Source: Humulus lupulus (Eukaryota > Streptophyta > Magnoliopsida > Rosales > Cannabaceae). From it: a stretch of DNA of 64,000 bases. How positions within the stretch are numbered: position 1 is the stretch's first letter; every line of letters begins with the position of its first letter. The notes beneath the pieces were generated by a model, which saw only the letters and a list, made by a program, of their open reading frames with translations, did not search any database and had not been told where the DNA came from. The DNA lies in the NCBI RefSeq assembly GCF_963169125.1, contig NC_084798.1, positions 98,721,970-98,785,969 of the forward strand. The letters run 5' to 3'. Positions 22,732 through 34,318 of the stretch are shown in pieces. Made by a program: the position numbers and the translations under genes.

Positions 22732-23770
22732 GGCCCATATGTTTGTTAGATATGTGGTATTTTGCCAAATAAAATATTCATTAAATGATATGTTTTATTT
22801 GGGCCCATTAGAAAATATAAAGTTTAAATTCCTCTTTTTTGGGTGATTCCACTTGTGAAGGCCCATTTATTTTGCATAACTATAGTGGGCCTAATCAATT
22901 TATAACAATTAATAAAAGGAAGGTTTAAATTCCTATCTTTTGGACCTTGTATGGAAGATAGGGGGCCTTTGTAGTGGGAACGACATACTAGACTCAACCC
23001 TCCTCCATACAAGTCCAACTGTTAAGGCCCATTTATCTGAGTTGGACTTAATTGTATAGGTTCATTATATTAGTTAAACCTAAATATTGATTAGCAACAA
23101 ATTAATTCTAAATTAATTGAATTTGTTTCAATGTGACACGTTAGAATTAATAGGAAATTATTGGACTTTAGTTTTAAAAATTTAATCTGTTTAATTTTTT
23201 TTTTTGTAAACCATAGTCATTAATTTTCTAAAAATAAATAATAAAGATACTATTTTTTAATGTTATAATGAACTTATTTTAATATTTATATTCGATCTCC
23301 ACCGTTGGTCTAACATAGTCAATAGCTTAATGGGGCCTTGAGGCGCTTTGATTCGTCCCCCTACGAAAGGTGTTCATTAGTTGTTTTGACAAGGTTAGAT
23401 TTCAAAAGATAGATAATTATAGGTCAAATTCTACTAGACTCACCCCTACGGTGACTACTAGGACTAAATCTATGATTATCGAAACCGTGGGTCTATCTCA
23501 TAAAATAAGAGATTTTGTTTTCTTATTTTGATCGAATAGTAGGTTGTTAATAGTGGTGTCCATTATTAAATGAGTTTACAACTCTATTTAACTAGTAGTA
23601 TTTTTGACTCTCGCCAACCGGGACAGGGATATCATAGATTAGTTAAAAACCTAAAGAAATAAAGATATGATTATTTTTGGTATTTTTTCTCATATCTTAC
23701 ATATTTTTGGTATATGTTGTGCTATTTCTTGAAAATTTGTGTGAATAGAAGTTTTATTGAGCAAATGTGA
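22732..23770 (+). other. C1 leader, second part
   Basis: Begins with the ggccc duplication of the G1 insertion. AT-rich, no ORF. Contains the conserved hairpin listed separately and a 'tccccctacgaaagg' segment near 23,360. Confidence 0.7.
22942..23016 (+). promoter_or_regulatory. Predicted RNA hairpin in the C1 leader, shared with gypsy G1
   Basis: 'ggaccttgtatgga' (22,942-22,955) pairs with 'tccatacaagtcc' (23,004-23,016), a 13-bp stem with one bulged C. The loop has 'tagggggcctttgtagtgggaacga' (22,959-22,983) and 'accctcc' (22,997-23,003); aggg/ccct can close an inner stem. Loop conserved with 15,873-15,919, stem different. Function unknown. Confidence 0.55.
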
Positions 23771-24543
23771 TTGATTTCTATTTTATTGATAAATTGTAGT
23801 TTTAAGTTAAGTAGTATCTGTGTCTACTCCCATCCTTCTCAACTTCCGATGGAGAAATTCACTGGAGAAAACTTCCTTAATTGGAAGAAGAATATAAACA
23901 TAAAGTTGATTGGTGACAACTCCGAGTTCGTCATGATTGAGGAATCCCCAGAACGAGCACCGTGTCTGCACATTAGTGATGACACCGTCAATGCACCGTA
24001 AATGCTTGGATAGCACCATCTCCACACATATGTGAAGACACCATAAATGCTCGAATGGCATTGTGCCTACACGTTCGTGATCAACTCAACTATGGTTTGA
24101 TGCAGCTCATGAATGAGCTTCAAATTTTTGAGCCTATCATGGGTGGACCTAGTAAAGGAGGAGAAAATAAGACTACTGTTGTTGCTGCTGATCTAGCTAA
24201 GGCTGAAGCTAACCAAGCTTCGTCTTCGAAAGCTGGAAACAAGAGGAAATGTGGACAAAACAACAACCCCAAGCCTGCAAAGGCTGCAAAGATGAGTGCA
24301 CAACCAAATGCACAGATGCTTAAGGGGAAGAACAAGAAAAAAAAGAAAGGTAAAGATAAGTGCTTTCACTGCAAAGAGAAAGGGCATTGGAAGAGATTGC
24401 CCTAAGTTTCTAGCAGCGAAAAACAAAGGTAATAATTATAGTTCATTTATCTTGGAAACATGTGTTTTAGAGAATGATAAATCAGTTTGGATTATTGATT
24501 GTAGATCTACCAACCGTGTTTGCAACTCTTTACAGCTTCTTGA
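23771..24543 (+). pseudogene. Gag, zinc knuckle and protease start of copia C1
   Basis: The opening 'MEKFTGENFLNWKKNINIKLI' (Met at 23,849) is the copia gag start block. The central gag is mostly missing: after ERAPCLHISD (~23,980) the frame breaks and resumes at 24,055 with QLNYGLMQLMNELQIFE. A lysine-rich spacer and zinc knuckle CFHCKEKGHWKR..CP follow (24,361-24,410), with a one-base shift inside the knuckle. The protease site reads WIIDCRSTNRVC (24,489-24,524) instead of D-S-G-A-T-N-H, so it is inactive. Cut at 24,543 by the solo LTR. Confidence 0.9.
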
Positions 24544-26598
24544 TGTAGAATCCCAGAATATTTACTTAGCTAGCTAGGTAGTAGTAGTAGTAGTTAGTAT
24601 TAGTTTGTAGCATGTTAGATTCCATGGACTTTGGTTCAAGCCGGGACTTAGTTGGAAACTCATAGCAACAGTTATAGATTTTATAAGTTTAACCTATAGT
24701 TTAAGAATATTAATTATAACATAAGGTTTAATTAATATTGTTGGTCTTAGATATATATTATAACCTAAGGTCTATATAGAACCATTAAGAGCATGACACT
24801 TGTCATAATCATGAGTATTAAAGAATTAAGTATTTTTGATGGATAGTTTTAATAAAAGAAAGATCTAGAAACTATAGAACCTTCCAGAAACTGTTAGGAT
24901 CACGTTTAGACTCAGTCAAAGCTATTTATCCAATTAAAAATATGCTGAAAAAGTGCAAATACAAGTTTGCTATATCAACGTATGTCGATATATCGCAGCT
25001 TAGGGGCTGATATATCGCCTATGGAAGATATGAAAAACACGACTTTGCACGAACGTTCGAATGGGGCTCAAGATTAGGGTGGAGCAGATATATCACCCAG
25101 GGTAGGCGATATATCTCCCATGGTGATGTATTTTTTAATGTTTATGTTTTTTAAATTTAAAAATACCCTTAACCACTTGGCCCTACCTTTGAACGATTTT
25201 GACCGAGTTATGGGCGCCTGTTGAACGAAAATTCAAATCTTTTGCAATTTATATTCATTTATTTATTCAAAATAAAAGGGGTTAGTTTCACTCCTTGAAC
25301 TCTATAAATAGGACCTAGTCATTTTCTTCATTCTTCAAGCAGCCTTTAGAGCCTCCAAGTTGCTAGTGTTACTATAGAGAGAAACATTTGGGTTTTGGGT
25401 TAAAGCTTTATCATTCTAAGCTTTTCTAAACACTTGGAAAGTGAGATATAGTGAGATTTCGGTATTGAGGTTTAGATCAATTCATAAGATCATTCAAGGT
25501 ATTCTTAACCCTAAGTTCAGTTCTTTATGATTCTATAGTTTTCTTTTATTCAGATCCTAACTCTTGTTTATGATTCTTGATTAGGTATTTAAGTTTCTTG
25601 AAACTTAAGGTTCTTCTTGGTAAGTTTCTTCTTGATGGTTTAGTTCTCATTTCATCTTTATTCTTTAGAGATACTCACCATTCTTACTGTTGGTTTTTAG
25701 GAGTGTTCTAATCCTGTTCTTGTACCCAAATATCCCGGCTTTTGGTAAGGAAATTTGGATAGATTTTATGTTCTTATATGTTTATGTTATTATATGTTTT
25801 ATTTTATGATATGTATATATATATGTATAAATATGTCTTGTAGTCATTTGGGGCTTATAGTTGCTTAGATCGCAAACCCCAATCTTTTATGTCACTTGGG
25901 GCTTATAATTTCTTAGATAGCAAACCCCAAGATTTTTTATCATTTTCATGGTTTAGAGTTATGATTTACCCTACCTCGACTAGTAGAGGACCTAGATGGG
26001 TTATCATATACTACCATGTGATCTAACCTACCTCGATTAGTAGATAGAGGACCTAGATGGTTTTTCACATGCCATGTTAATGAGTTAATGGCCATTAATA
26101 TTGTAGTCCTATATGATATATGTTTTTTTATAGTCATATATTTTATAGTATATGTTTATGATTTAGTCTTATGATTTATGATTTATGTGTTAGTAGATTT
26201 TCCTTGCTGGGCGTTAGGCTCACTCCTTTATTTTTAGCTTGATGTAGGAAAATGATTATGGAAGGTGGAAGGATTCATGCCATCTTGGCTTGTGTGTTAA
26301 GGATGAATGGATTCAATGGACTGCGTGTTGATCGAGAATGACATTAATTTTTAGTCTTTTAAATTATGTTTTTGATGTAATTCCGCAATTAGTATTTAAA
26401 GCTATGTTTTATGTTTTATAAACATTGGGATCCCATATCATATCACATTTTATTTTATATTTTTACCTTAATTTGTATTGGTACAATATTTTGGGTTTTA
26501 AATAAAGTTATGTTCTTTCTTATGTATGTTTCCCAAAATAGTAGCCATGTTTAGTAGTTTTAATAGTCCAAGGTCTTAGAAATAGTTGGGTCATTACA
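24544..26598 (+). repeat. Solo LTR of the G1 family in C1
   Basis: Whole LTR, tgtagaatcccag ... gggtcattaca, flanked by cttga (24,539-24,543 and 26,599-26,603). TATA box at 25,303-25,310; palindromes gctgatatatcgcc (25,006-25,019) and ggcgatatatctcc (about 25,104). GGGG/CCCC hairpin units at 25,847-25,882 and 25,894-25,930. It holds a tandem repeat ('cctacctcga.tagtaga..ggacctagatgg') at about 25,970-26,060 that is absent from both G1 LTRs. More diverged than those two are from each other. It arose by recombination between the LTRs of a former full element. Confidence 0.93.
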
Positions 26599-27870
26599 CT
26601 TGAATCGTGGTTGGAAGTGGACGAAGGAGGCTTAAAGCTTAGAGTTGGGAAATGAGCGATCGTTGCGGTCCAAGCTAGAGGAAGAGCTCATCTGAAGTTC
26701 AGAAATAAATTTTTAATTTTAAAAGATGTCTTTTTCATTCCGAATTTTAGTAGAAATTTAATTTCAGTTTCCATGTTGCAATTAGAAAAATTTGTTATGA
26801 CTTTCACAAGTTTTAATATATCTATTTCTTTCAATGGACCACAATTGTATATTGCATGTTTGGAAAACAGGCTTTATATTCTGCGACCTAATGAACCCCT
26901 CGCTCTTAATAATGATTTATTCAAAGTAGCTAAACCTAGGACCAATAAACGTCAAAAGACCGATAACGATAATATGACGTATTTATGGAACTTGAGACTA
27001 GGTCACATTGGCTATGATAGGATTCAAAGACTTAAAAAGGACGGACCACCTTAGGTGAATTACCTCTCTGTGAATCTTGTCTAGAAGGCAAACTGACCAA
27101 GCGCCCATTCTCTGCAAAGGGTGATAGGGCCAAAGAATCACTTGGTCTTGTGCATTCAGATGTTTGTGGACCATTGAATGTACAAGCCATGGGTGGTTTT
27201 GAGTATTTAGTCACTTTCATTGATGATTACTCTAGATACTCATGTCTTTACCTAATGCATAGGAAATCAGAAACATTTTCAAAGTTTCAGGAATTCCTAA
27301 CAATGGCTCATAACCAATTAGGTTAAACGTTAATGATCATGCGCCTGATAGGGGTGGAGAATATTTGGATATGCAGTTCCAAGATCATTTAACTGAACTT
27401 GGGATTTTATCACAACTTACTGCCCCAGGTACTCCGCAACAAAATGGTGTAGCGGAACGCCGGAACAGAACTTTATTAGAAATGGTTAGATGCATGCTTA
27501 GTTGCTCAACTCTACCAACTTCGTTCTGGGGACATGCAATTGAAATCGCGAACGATATTCTCAATGTCATGCCGTCTAAATCAATCCCCAAAACACCTTT
27601 AGAACATTGGAATGGTCGTGAACCTAGTTTATGACATTATAGAATCTGGGGGTGTCCCGCTCACGTCCTAAGGAAAAAGGAGGGAAAGCTAGAACCGCGA
27701 GCTGAAGTTTGCATGTTTGTTGGCTATCCTAAAGGTACTCGGGGTGAAATTTTCTATAGCCATTCAGAAAAGAAAGTGTTTACTTCTACAAATGCTACTT
27801 TTCTGGAAAATGATTATGTCTAGAACTTTAAACCTCGCAGCAAAGTAGTTTTAGAGGAGATGGTTAAAGA
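26599..27870 (+). pseudogene. Protease remainder and integrase of copia C1
   Basis: Resumes the C1 frame after the solo LTR. Zinc-binding HHCC: LGHIGYDRIQRL (27,000-27,035) and CESCLEGKLTKRPFS (about 27,072-27,115). Core: HSDVCGP (27,155), FIDDYSRYSCLY (27,218-27,252), the D-35-E region DRGGEYLDMQFQ (27,350-27,380), PGTPQQNGVAERRNRTLLEM (27,426-27,485). The C-terminal block 'WGCPAHVLRKKEGKLEPRAE..FVGYPKGTRG' follows to ~27,830. Stops at 27,052, 27,325, 27,632 and 27,821. Cut at 27,870 by the next insertion. Confidence 0.92.
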
Positions 27871-28245
27871 ATTGATGATAACTCTACAAAATAGAGTTAT
27901 TTTACCATATTTTATGTGCTAATTGTTGCTTAATTCTTGAGTTTTTAATTGATTTATTAAGTTTTAAAATAATTTTGAATTTATTAGGTTTATTTTAATT
28001 TTATACATTTTTGTGTATCTTTATAGTTATTTTGTTGTAAAATGTTGTAGTTTAATTACACTACAACAATTATGCCCATATATTACATTAAAATATAACA
28101 TATTTTAAAAAACGCTATTGTTTGACACGACTAAAAAATTTATTAGGTGGTAAATTATTCACTTAGGCGCCAAATGAAAAAGCAAAAGAATCCCTAATAA
28201 CCCTACGCCTCCTCTGTTTCTCTCTCATGCTCTATCTTTCTCTCT

Positions 28246-31200
28246 CAGCAAGATACCGTGCGGTCTCATCCTTTACAAAGTCTTCAAGCGCTTCTTCTAC
28301 GATGACGATAGGTCGAGACCTCCGATTCCAATGCCCTCTTCTCTGTCGCCGATCGGTACTTCTGTTTCTCTCTCTGTAAATATATATATATATGTATGTA
28401 TATATACAACAATTCGAACACCAATTCCCTTCCTTTTCAATTTGTTGTTTCTGGGTTTTTGTTTGCAGACTTGAAAAGCTTTATGGTGGGAAGGCCTATG
28501 TCGGCCTTCGGATTCCCGATGCTGACACCGGCACTCGACAGAACATCGATCTGGTTCTCCTCACCAAAGGTTATGCAAATTTCTTTCCCAAAATTATAAA
28601 TTATAAATAAAAACCTCATCTTTTTGTTCTCAACAGTGCAACTACGATACTCTCATTATATAACCTTGTACTACTACTCTGTTAACTAGCTCAACATAAT
28701 AGAAGAAGGGTCAAAGATGTCTACTTCAACTCAATTTGCTTTGTTTCTGCTTACGAAGTTGTTACTTTTCTGTTTTTGGTGCAGAGGGGCAGTGGTTGTA
28801 TCTGTCAAGAATCTTGTTGGATTTGTGTTGATCAATGCGGATGGTAGTTGGTCGTGTGAGACCAAAAATAAAACAGAACATCTTCCTAACCCAGTAAGTA
28901 GCTTTAAAAATCAATGCTTTCTGAATGGAGCTTTTTAATTTCAGTACTTTTATATATCAAATGCCTTTGCTTATTGCTGTCTTTGGTTTAGTTTAGTTTG
29001 CTGTTCACTTTACTTGGTTGTTTATGTGATACTCATGGTATTTGACAGCAAAAGCAAAAGTAATGCTTCAAATGGGGAAATAAATGATGTATATGTATCA
29101 AGTAATGTCATGGATATGCATGCATAACCAAATCTACAGATTCCAAGTATTTTTGTCTGGATTTTGGTCTTCAAGTTGTTTCTTTCATATTGTTTATTTT
29201 TAGGTGGAGGAGACTAGAAAACAAGCTTCAATTCTTGAATCATATCTTGAACAAAGAGGAGTTGCTTTGCCTAAAGGATACTTGTTTTGCAAAGTTTTAC
29301 TTCCCAATCTGAAATGTTGGTATGCGATTGATTTGAATGTTTCGTGATTTGACCTTTAGTATCTTTATTTCACAGATAAATCTGTAGCTTTTGTTATGGT
29401 GTTTAAATTTCTTAAACTTACATGTTACTTTTATGTATGTATATGCGTGCACATGTTCGTGCTTATGTACCTATGTTTATTAGGAGCTAAAAATATTTTT
29501 TAGAAAAGAGGCAAAGAACTTGGCTGAGGACTATGGATTTTCACCTAGCTACAAGAAAATTAAATAAAAAAACTTAAACCAAATTGTTTTAATTACACTA
29601 CATTTGGTATTTAAAAAAAAACAGAGAGACAACTGTAAATGTTCTCTCTCTCTCTCTCTTTCTCAGAAAACCTGGACTACAAAAACACAAGATCTTTTTG
29701 CCAACTCCAACAAAGCTCCTAGTAAATGGCCAAAACCAGGAATCCCTGCAACACCCTTCTCTGGTAGCTCCTTTGACTAACTGGAACCAAAGTCTCAGAG
29801 CCATAGAACAATGCATGAACAATTGATCTATGTATTAACCTTTCACATAGGATGCTGAAATTTTAACTTAAAGACAGAAGAGGACATTTCTTTTGCAACC
29901 TATCCCAGGTTTAAACCTTATCACACGAGTCTCCAGCAAAAAAAAAAAAAAAACTTATCACATGAGCAATATGTTTTGACCTTACTGAGTGCCACAGACT
30001 TCCAAATTCCCAGAGAAGGCTTAAAAATCCAGAAAATAGGTGACGAGTTAATGACCATACCCTTTTACCATCTAATTTAACTCTCAACTGAAACTCCTCA
30101 AGAAGATTTAACAATGAGGAAAACTCAGTAGTGTTACATAGAAAGTTTAGAAATATTATCACCCCAAGATAAGAAAATACCAGGGAAAGAGATTTTAAAA
30201 GGAGAAAAGCCCCTCCATTAATATGTTCTCATCAATATGTTCAATTAAACAACACTTATCAGATTGGCCTATTTTCCATTTTCTTTGACCCTCAATGTCT
30301 CTATGTTTCTCTACCTATTGTTATGGCTATTGAATTAAGGATCCCTACATGGGGTCAATCAGAATGATATCTAGCAAGACTAGCATAATTTAGAAAGTAC
30401 ATTGCCACAATGAAAACATAATTATTTTGTATTCGAAGTGAATTAAAGGGTTATAATGCGGCCATTTTAAGTTAGACACTAAACCACTGCACATGCCTAT
30501 CTCAGTGATTTTGTAGGTTTGTTTTACATTGTAGTTGTTGTAGATAGTAACATCTGTGACATTTAATTTGTCTTCCCTTTAATTTCACCGAGCTTCTTTT
30601 CTTGCAGTACTATTCAGCCAGGCTCCTTTCCACCAGAAGTCATTCCCTATGACCAGTGGACTCAACAGAAACCAGAAACAAAGCCTATGTTTTCTGGTTG
30701 GCTTAAGGGTGCATTTGGAGGTGGAAAGAAAGAGATGCAAGAATCTATACAGCAGAACCTCAATTTTATTCTCAGTACTGCTCCAATTTGGGATAGGTTT
30801 GTCATTTATCTATACTATAAAGTATAAATACTTATTTCCTTTTTAAGGTATAAGAGATTGTTGCTTTGGTTGTCTGAACATTAATGAAGTCCTTATTTTT
30901 GAAGTCATTTCAAATGACATTTAGATACTGCTTTCCAATTGTAGTTTTTTATTTTCCAAGGAGCTCTAAACTATTTTAAGCTTTGAACAAGTTTCTTAGT
31001 CTTCTTTAAAACTTGTCTGGTCATTATTATTGCTTTGTTAAAGAAAGGAGCACATGCCATTTTTATTGAGGGAAAAAAGAATATTGTTTCTTATGTAATT
31101 TTGAAGAAAATTAAAGAAAAGGGGTTGTCAAATATAGTCCATTTGTTTCCATGATATCTGGCTTTCACTACTGGAAGATTTTACCATTTTGTTTGCACAC

Positions 31201-31659
31201 AGGGTGGAGCTCAAAGGTAATAAATATGTACTTGGAGAATTTCTGGAGTTCAAGGGAAAGCCAGAAGATCTCCATGCCTTGAGAAATATCAAAAGATCTA
31301 AAGTCAGTCGTCTGATTATCGACAAGCATGCTTGGATTAGGTGAAAATCCATTTCCATTTCTGAATAAAAATTAGCTGTGGTTGAGACATCTAATCTACA
31401 CACTAACCTTTGTATCTTTTTCTATCAACTTTTTTTTGAGTCTTCAGTTTCTCTAAGTCATCATGTGCATTTTTCTTTCGAAATCACAGCGCATTCGACG
31501 CTCCAAGTTTTGTACTCGCCTAGGGATTATCGAAGCGAAGGAGCTTCAGCTTCGGAGTGGAAGGAGGTATGCGTGAGGTCGAGTACAAAGGTTGTCTTCC
31601 AGCCTCAGAAATCTACAAAAGTCCACAAGTTCAATTTAATTCAAATTTTTCTGTGTGAG
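28246..31659 (+). pseudogene. Captured NERD (nuclease-related) domain gene, exons 1-7, broken
   Basis: Seven exons with usable GT/AG sites: ~28,246-28,355, 28,469-28,569, 28,787-28,893, 29,204-29,319, 30,608-30,796, 31,203-31,340, 31,490-31,659. Key blocks are LEKLYGGKAYVGLRIPDAD, NIDLVLLTK, VVVSVKNLVGFV, ILESYLEQRGVALPKGY, PYDQW, GGGKKEMQESI, LGEFLEFKGK and YSPRDYRSEGASASEW. This is the plant protein with an N-terminal NERD domain, presumed nuclease-like; D, the QNID turn and the SVKN lysine are present. Broken by: no ATG at the expected start, a frameshift in exon 1 (after FYDDD, before VETSDSNALFSVADR), and another at the start of exon 7. The 3' end of the gene is missing. Retained introns show DNA-level capture. 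Confidence 0.88.
29590..30180 (-). pseudogene. LINE remnant (zf-RVT region) in intron 4 of the NERD copy
   Basis: Read on the minus strand, the segment gives a row of blocks typical of the zinc-binding-like tail of plant L1-type reverse transcriptases: 'VKLDGKRVWSLT', a W-rich segment, 'KTWDRLQKKCPLLSL' and, after frame breaks, 'LFMHCSMALRLWFQL'. It carries several stops and a 13-15 base A-run (29,938-29,953 region). Assignment rests on these blocks only. Confidence 0.5.
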
Positions 31660-33102
31660 GTATCTTTTTTAATTCAAATTTCAATTTAATATCAGATAAT
31701 CCTAATTGCTCAATTACTTCTATGAAAGTTAAACCTAAAACAGTTGTCACTTTCTTGCTAGTAAGACCATTTCACCAACATATGAAAATTAGACATAATG
31801 ACACTAAGTGGAAGTGTTTAAATTTTGTTTTAATTGATCATAAAGAAGGGCAAAACATATATACAAAGTCTAAGGAAATAAAGTACAATCTGGTTAGCAT
31901 TATATTGATTGGAATGAATACTAATTCGAGGTCATAGTTACGATTTCAGCTGAAGGATGTCAGACTTTGCAGTAGGATTCTGTCATTCTTTACAGTTCAA
32001 GAATTAAAAAACTGAATAATTTTACTTTCCACAGTAAAACATGTTATTTATCCAAATTAATATGTATTTTATGTCAAATGATGGATCAATTTAATCATTT
32101 AAAATTAGGGTAATCTTGTATCCATTTTAGTATTTTCTCCAAAAAAAATTCCCTCTCAGGATGGTTCCTATATGATGAAATCTATATATTGGGACAGAAC
32201 TTGAAAAAATTTGTGAAAGCTGCAGATATTGATAGAAAGGATTACAGAATTCTGCAAGGTTGAAGCTACAGTTCTTTACAGAATAGAGCCTCGAAGCTGC
32301 AGTTCTTTACAGAAAAGTGCCTCCTACACTTCAAGAACTTCTAAACACAAAGGAAGGTTTTTTATTTTCATAATTAATAAGTACCCTCTTTTAATAAGAA
32401 ATTGCTCTGGACTATCTAAAGTTGTGGTGTTTTTTTATGGCAGTTGATTGGGAGTTGTATATATTTTATTGTCAATTAACTATAGATTAGCTCCATAGAT
32501 TGAGGTTAAAGCTTTAAAGGACTTTTGAATTGAGCTTTTTATGCTTTTGTATTATGGTGTATTGGATGGATATATTTTCTTTTATAGAATTTGTTGTTTT
32601 GGTGTGCTTTTGATAAGCAATAGATTGATATTTGTAGCCAAACGAGCTTTGTTTGTTGTATGCTTGCTGTGCTACCTACTTAGCATTCTTGTGCATATTC
32701 CTGAGATTTAGGAACTGTAGCATTACAAAGTTAAATTTAGTTTCCTACTCAGTTATAAAGTGATGGTTGTGGTCCAGCCTCGGTCACCATCTTATTTGTT
32801 AAGGATTGTCTATGTGTAGATCCACACTATAGTTTGGTTGTAGATATGTGGAAATTGGTTTCTGTTTGGCTCATGAATCAATACCAGAGATAGGATTTAT
32901 TATTTTTGCCTTCTGACTTGTTTCAGATACTTAATCAGTAGTAAGCCAGTCATATTACTGTGTTTGGAAGCACTGAATTATACAGAAAACTTTTCTTTCT
33001 GCATGGTAGACTGAATGTAATTTATTTTTGAAAGATAGATCTTAATATATTGAGTGCATATCTATGCATGGTAGATTGAATGTAATTTATTATTGGTTGT
33101 AG
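31660..33102. other. Spacer between captured fragments, possible OB-fold remnant
   Basis: Mostly AT-rich. A 71-codon ORF at 31,722-31,937 (VKPKTVVTFLLVRP.., KWKCLNFVLIDHKEGQNIY) vaguely resembles the OB-fold of RPA70-like proteins and could be another captured or Helitron-derived scrap; I do not rely on it. At 32,229-32,330 'gaagctacagttctttacagaa..gcct' is repeated in tandem (two ~35-bp units). Confidence 0.35.
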
Positions 33103-34303
33103 GGGGGAAGAAATTTTACACTATTGTTGATACTTTGACTCAACGAGAGCCTTATTCAATGCTTGCTACAATGTTCAGTGGTTGGCATACTGTGTGTGAG
33201 GATCCTGAAATGGTATTTAGTTTACATATTATTCCTTCAGATTTCATTTTATATTCCTTCAGCTTCGTGTGTTTACTTATGTAAGATGATATAATATATC
33301 TGATTTTCCATGTTTCATCTTCTTGTTACTCATCATAAGTGACTGCTGGCCAACCATAAATTATTGATTGCAGGGACTTATGGAGGAAATCAATGCTGTC
33401 TTAAGTAGAAAGTTAGATTTCGAGGTGTTAAACTTTCTGGCCTTGATCTTTCAAAACTGGTAATTTTTCACAACCTTGTGCTTGCAACAACAGTTTTGGT
33501 TTTATAAGAAAAATAATGAAAGTCTTGCAGTAGAATTTCACATTTTGGTTAGCCAAGATATGGTTTCTAGAGCAATATTTCTTCATTGAAAGAAGGAAAG
33601 CTTCATTTAATAAAGACAACACTCTTGCTTACTTTGTTTTTGAAGTTTCACTTAATATGTTTCTGTGGAATTGTAGGATTTGTCTTATGTGGACTTCATC
33701 CATGCTTGTCTTAGAGATGTATTCTTCTCACGTGCAAACCTACAGTGTGCCAAGTTCCGGGTAGGTATTGCTTTAAAGTAATGCATCTATTTACGATATA
33801 ATAGTTTTTGAAACATTAATAATATTACATTATTGCTGTGTACTAATTCAGTACACAAGATATTGCTGGAAATGAATTAGAAGTTTTTTTAGGAAGTTGA
33901 AGCTACCAGGGAAACTCTTTGGGTTAAGTTTGAATTTTGGGTAGCAAAATTGGTGTATAATGTTAAAAGTTTAAGGTAGTATTGTTCTCTGGTTTTGCCA
34001 GGGATTGGAATTGTGTTTTGTAATTTGTTAATTTACAATCCCCAAGTGTTTTGCATATTGTGCTTATTCATACCACATTTTCCTTGTATTAGCTTTACAA
34101 TAAATACAAGTTTGTTTCTTTTGAAAAATAAATAAATAATAAAGGATTAAAGCTTGTTTATGTCTGTCTTGAAAACAGATTATTAATTTCCATGACCACT
34201 TGAAATTTTTATTCTGATCTTCTTATTTTGTTTTGCTTTTTGGGCTGGTATCTAATTTTGCCTTAGAATGTGGATGCTGAGGGTGCGATCTTTCACAATT
34301 TGT
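33103..34303 (+). pseudogene. FIP2: Captured FIP2-like BTB/pentapeptide-repeat gene fragment
   Basis: Four exon pieces: 33,103-33,212 (GGKKFYTIVDTLTQREPYSM..MFSGWHTVCEDPEM, the start of a KCTD-type BTB domain); 33,374-33,459 (GLMEEINAVLSRK, then after an internal deletion and frame change RGVKLSGLDLSKL); 33,677-33,760 (DLSYVDFIHACLRDVFFSRANL..AKFR); 34,267-34,303 (NVDAEGAIFHNL). The last two belong to the pentapeptide-repeat part. The blocks match plant FIP2 (formin-interacting BTB protein, possible cullin-3 adaptor). Most of the BTB fold and most repeats are missing, so no functional product is expected. It follows the NERD copy by 1.4 kb in the same orientation. Confidence 0.82.
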
Positions 34304-34318
34304 TTCTGTTTATTTAGG

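Noticed and set aside
29644..29662. (ct)n tract as promoter element
   Set aside because: Lies in a LINE scrap within an intron; simple repeat only.
31722..31937. RPA/OB-fold-like ORF suggesting a Helitron
   Set aside because: Resemblance is weak, and no Helitron ends (TC..CTRR with hairpin) or Rep/helicase sequence was seen.
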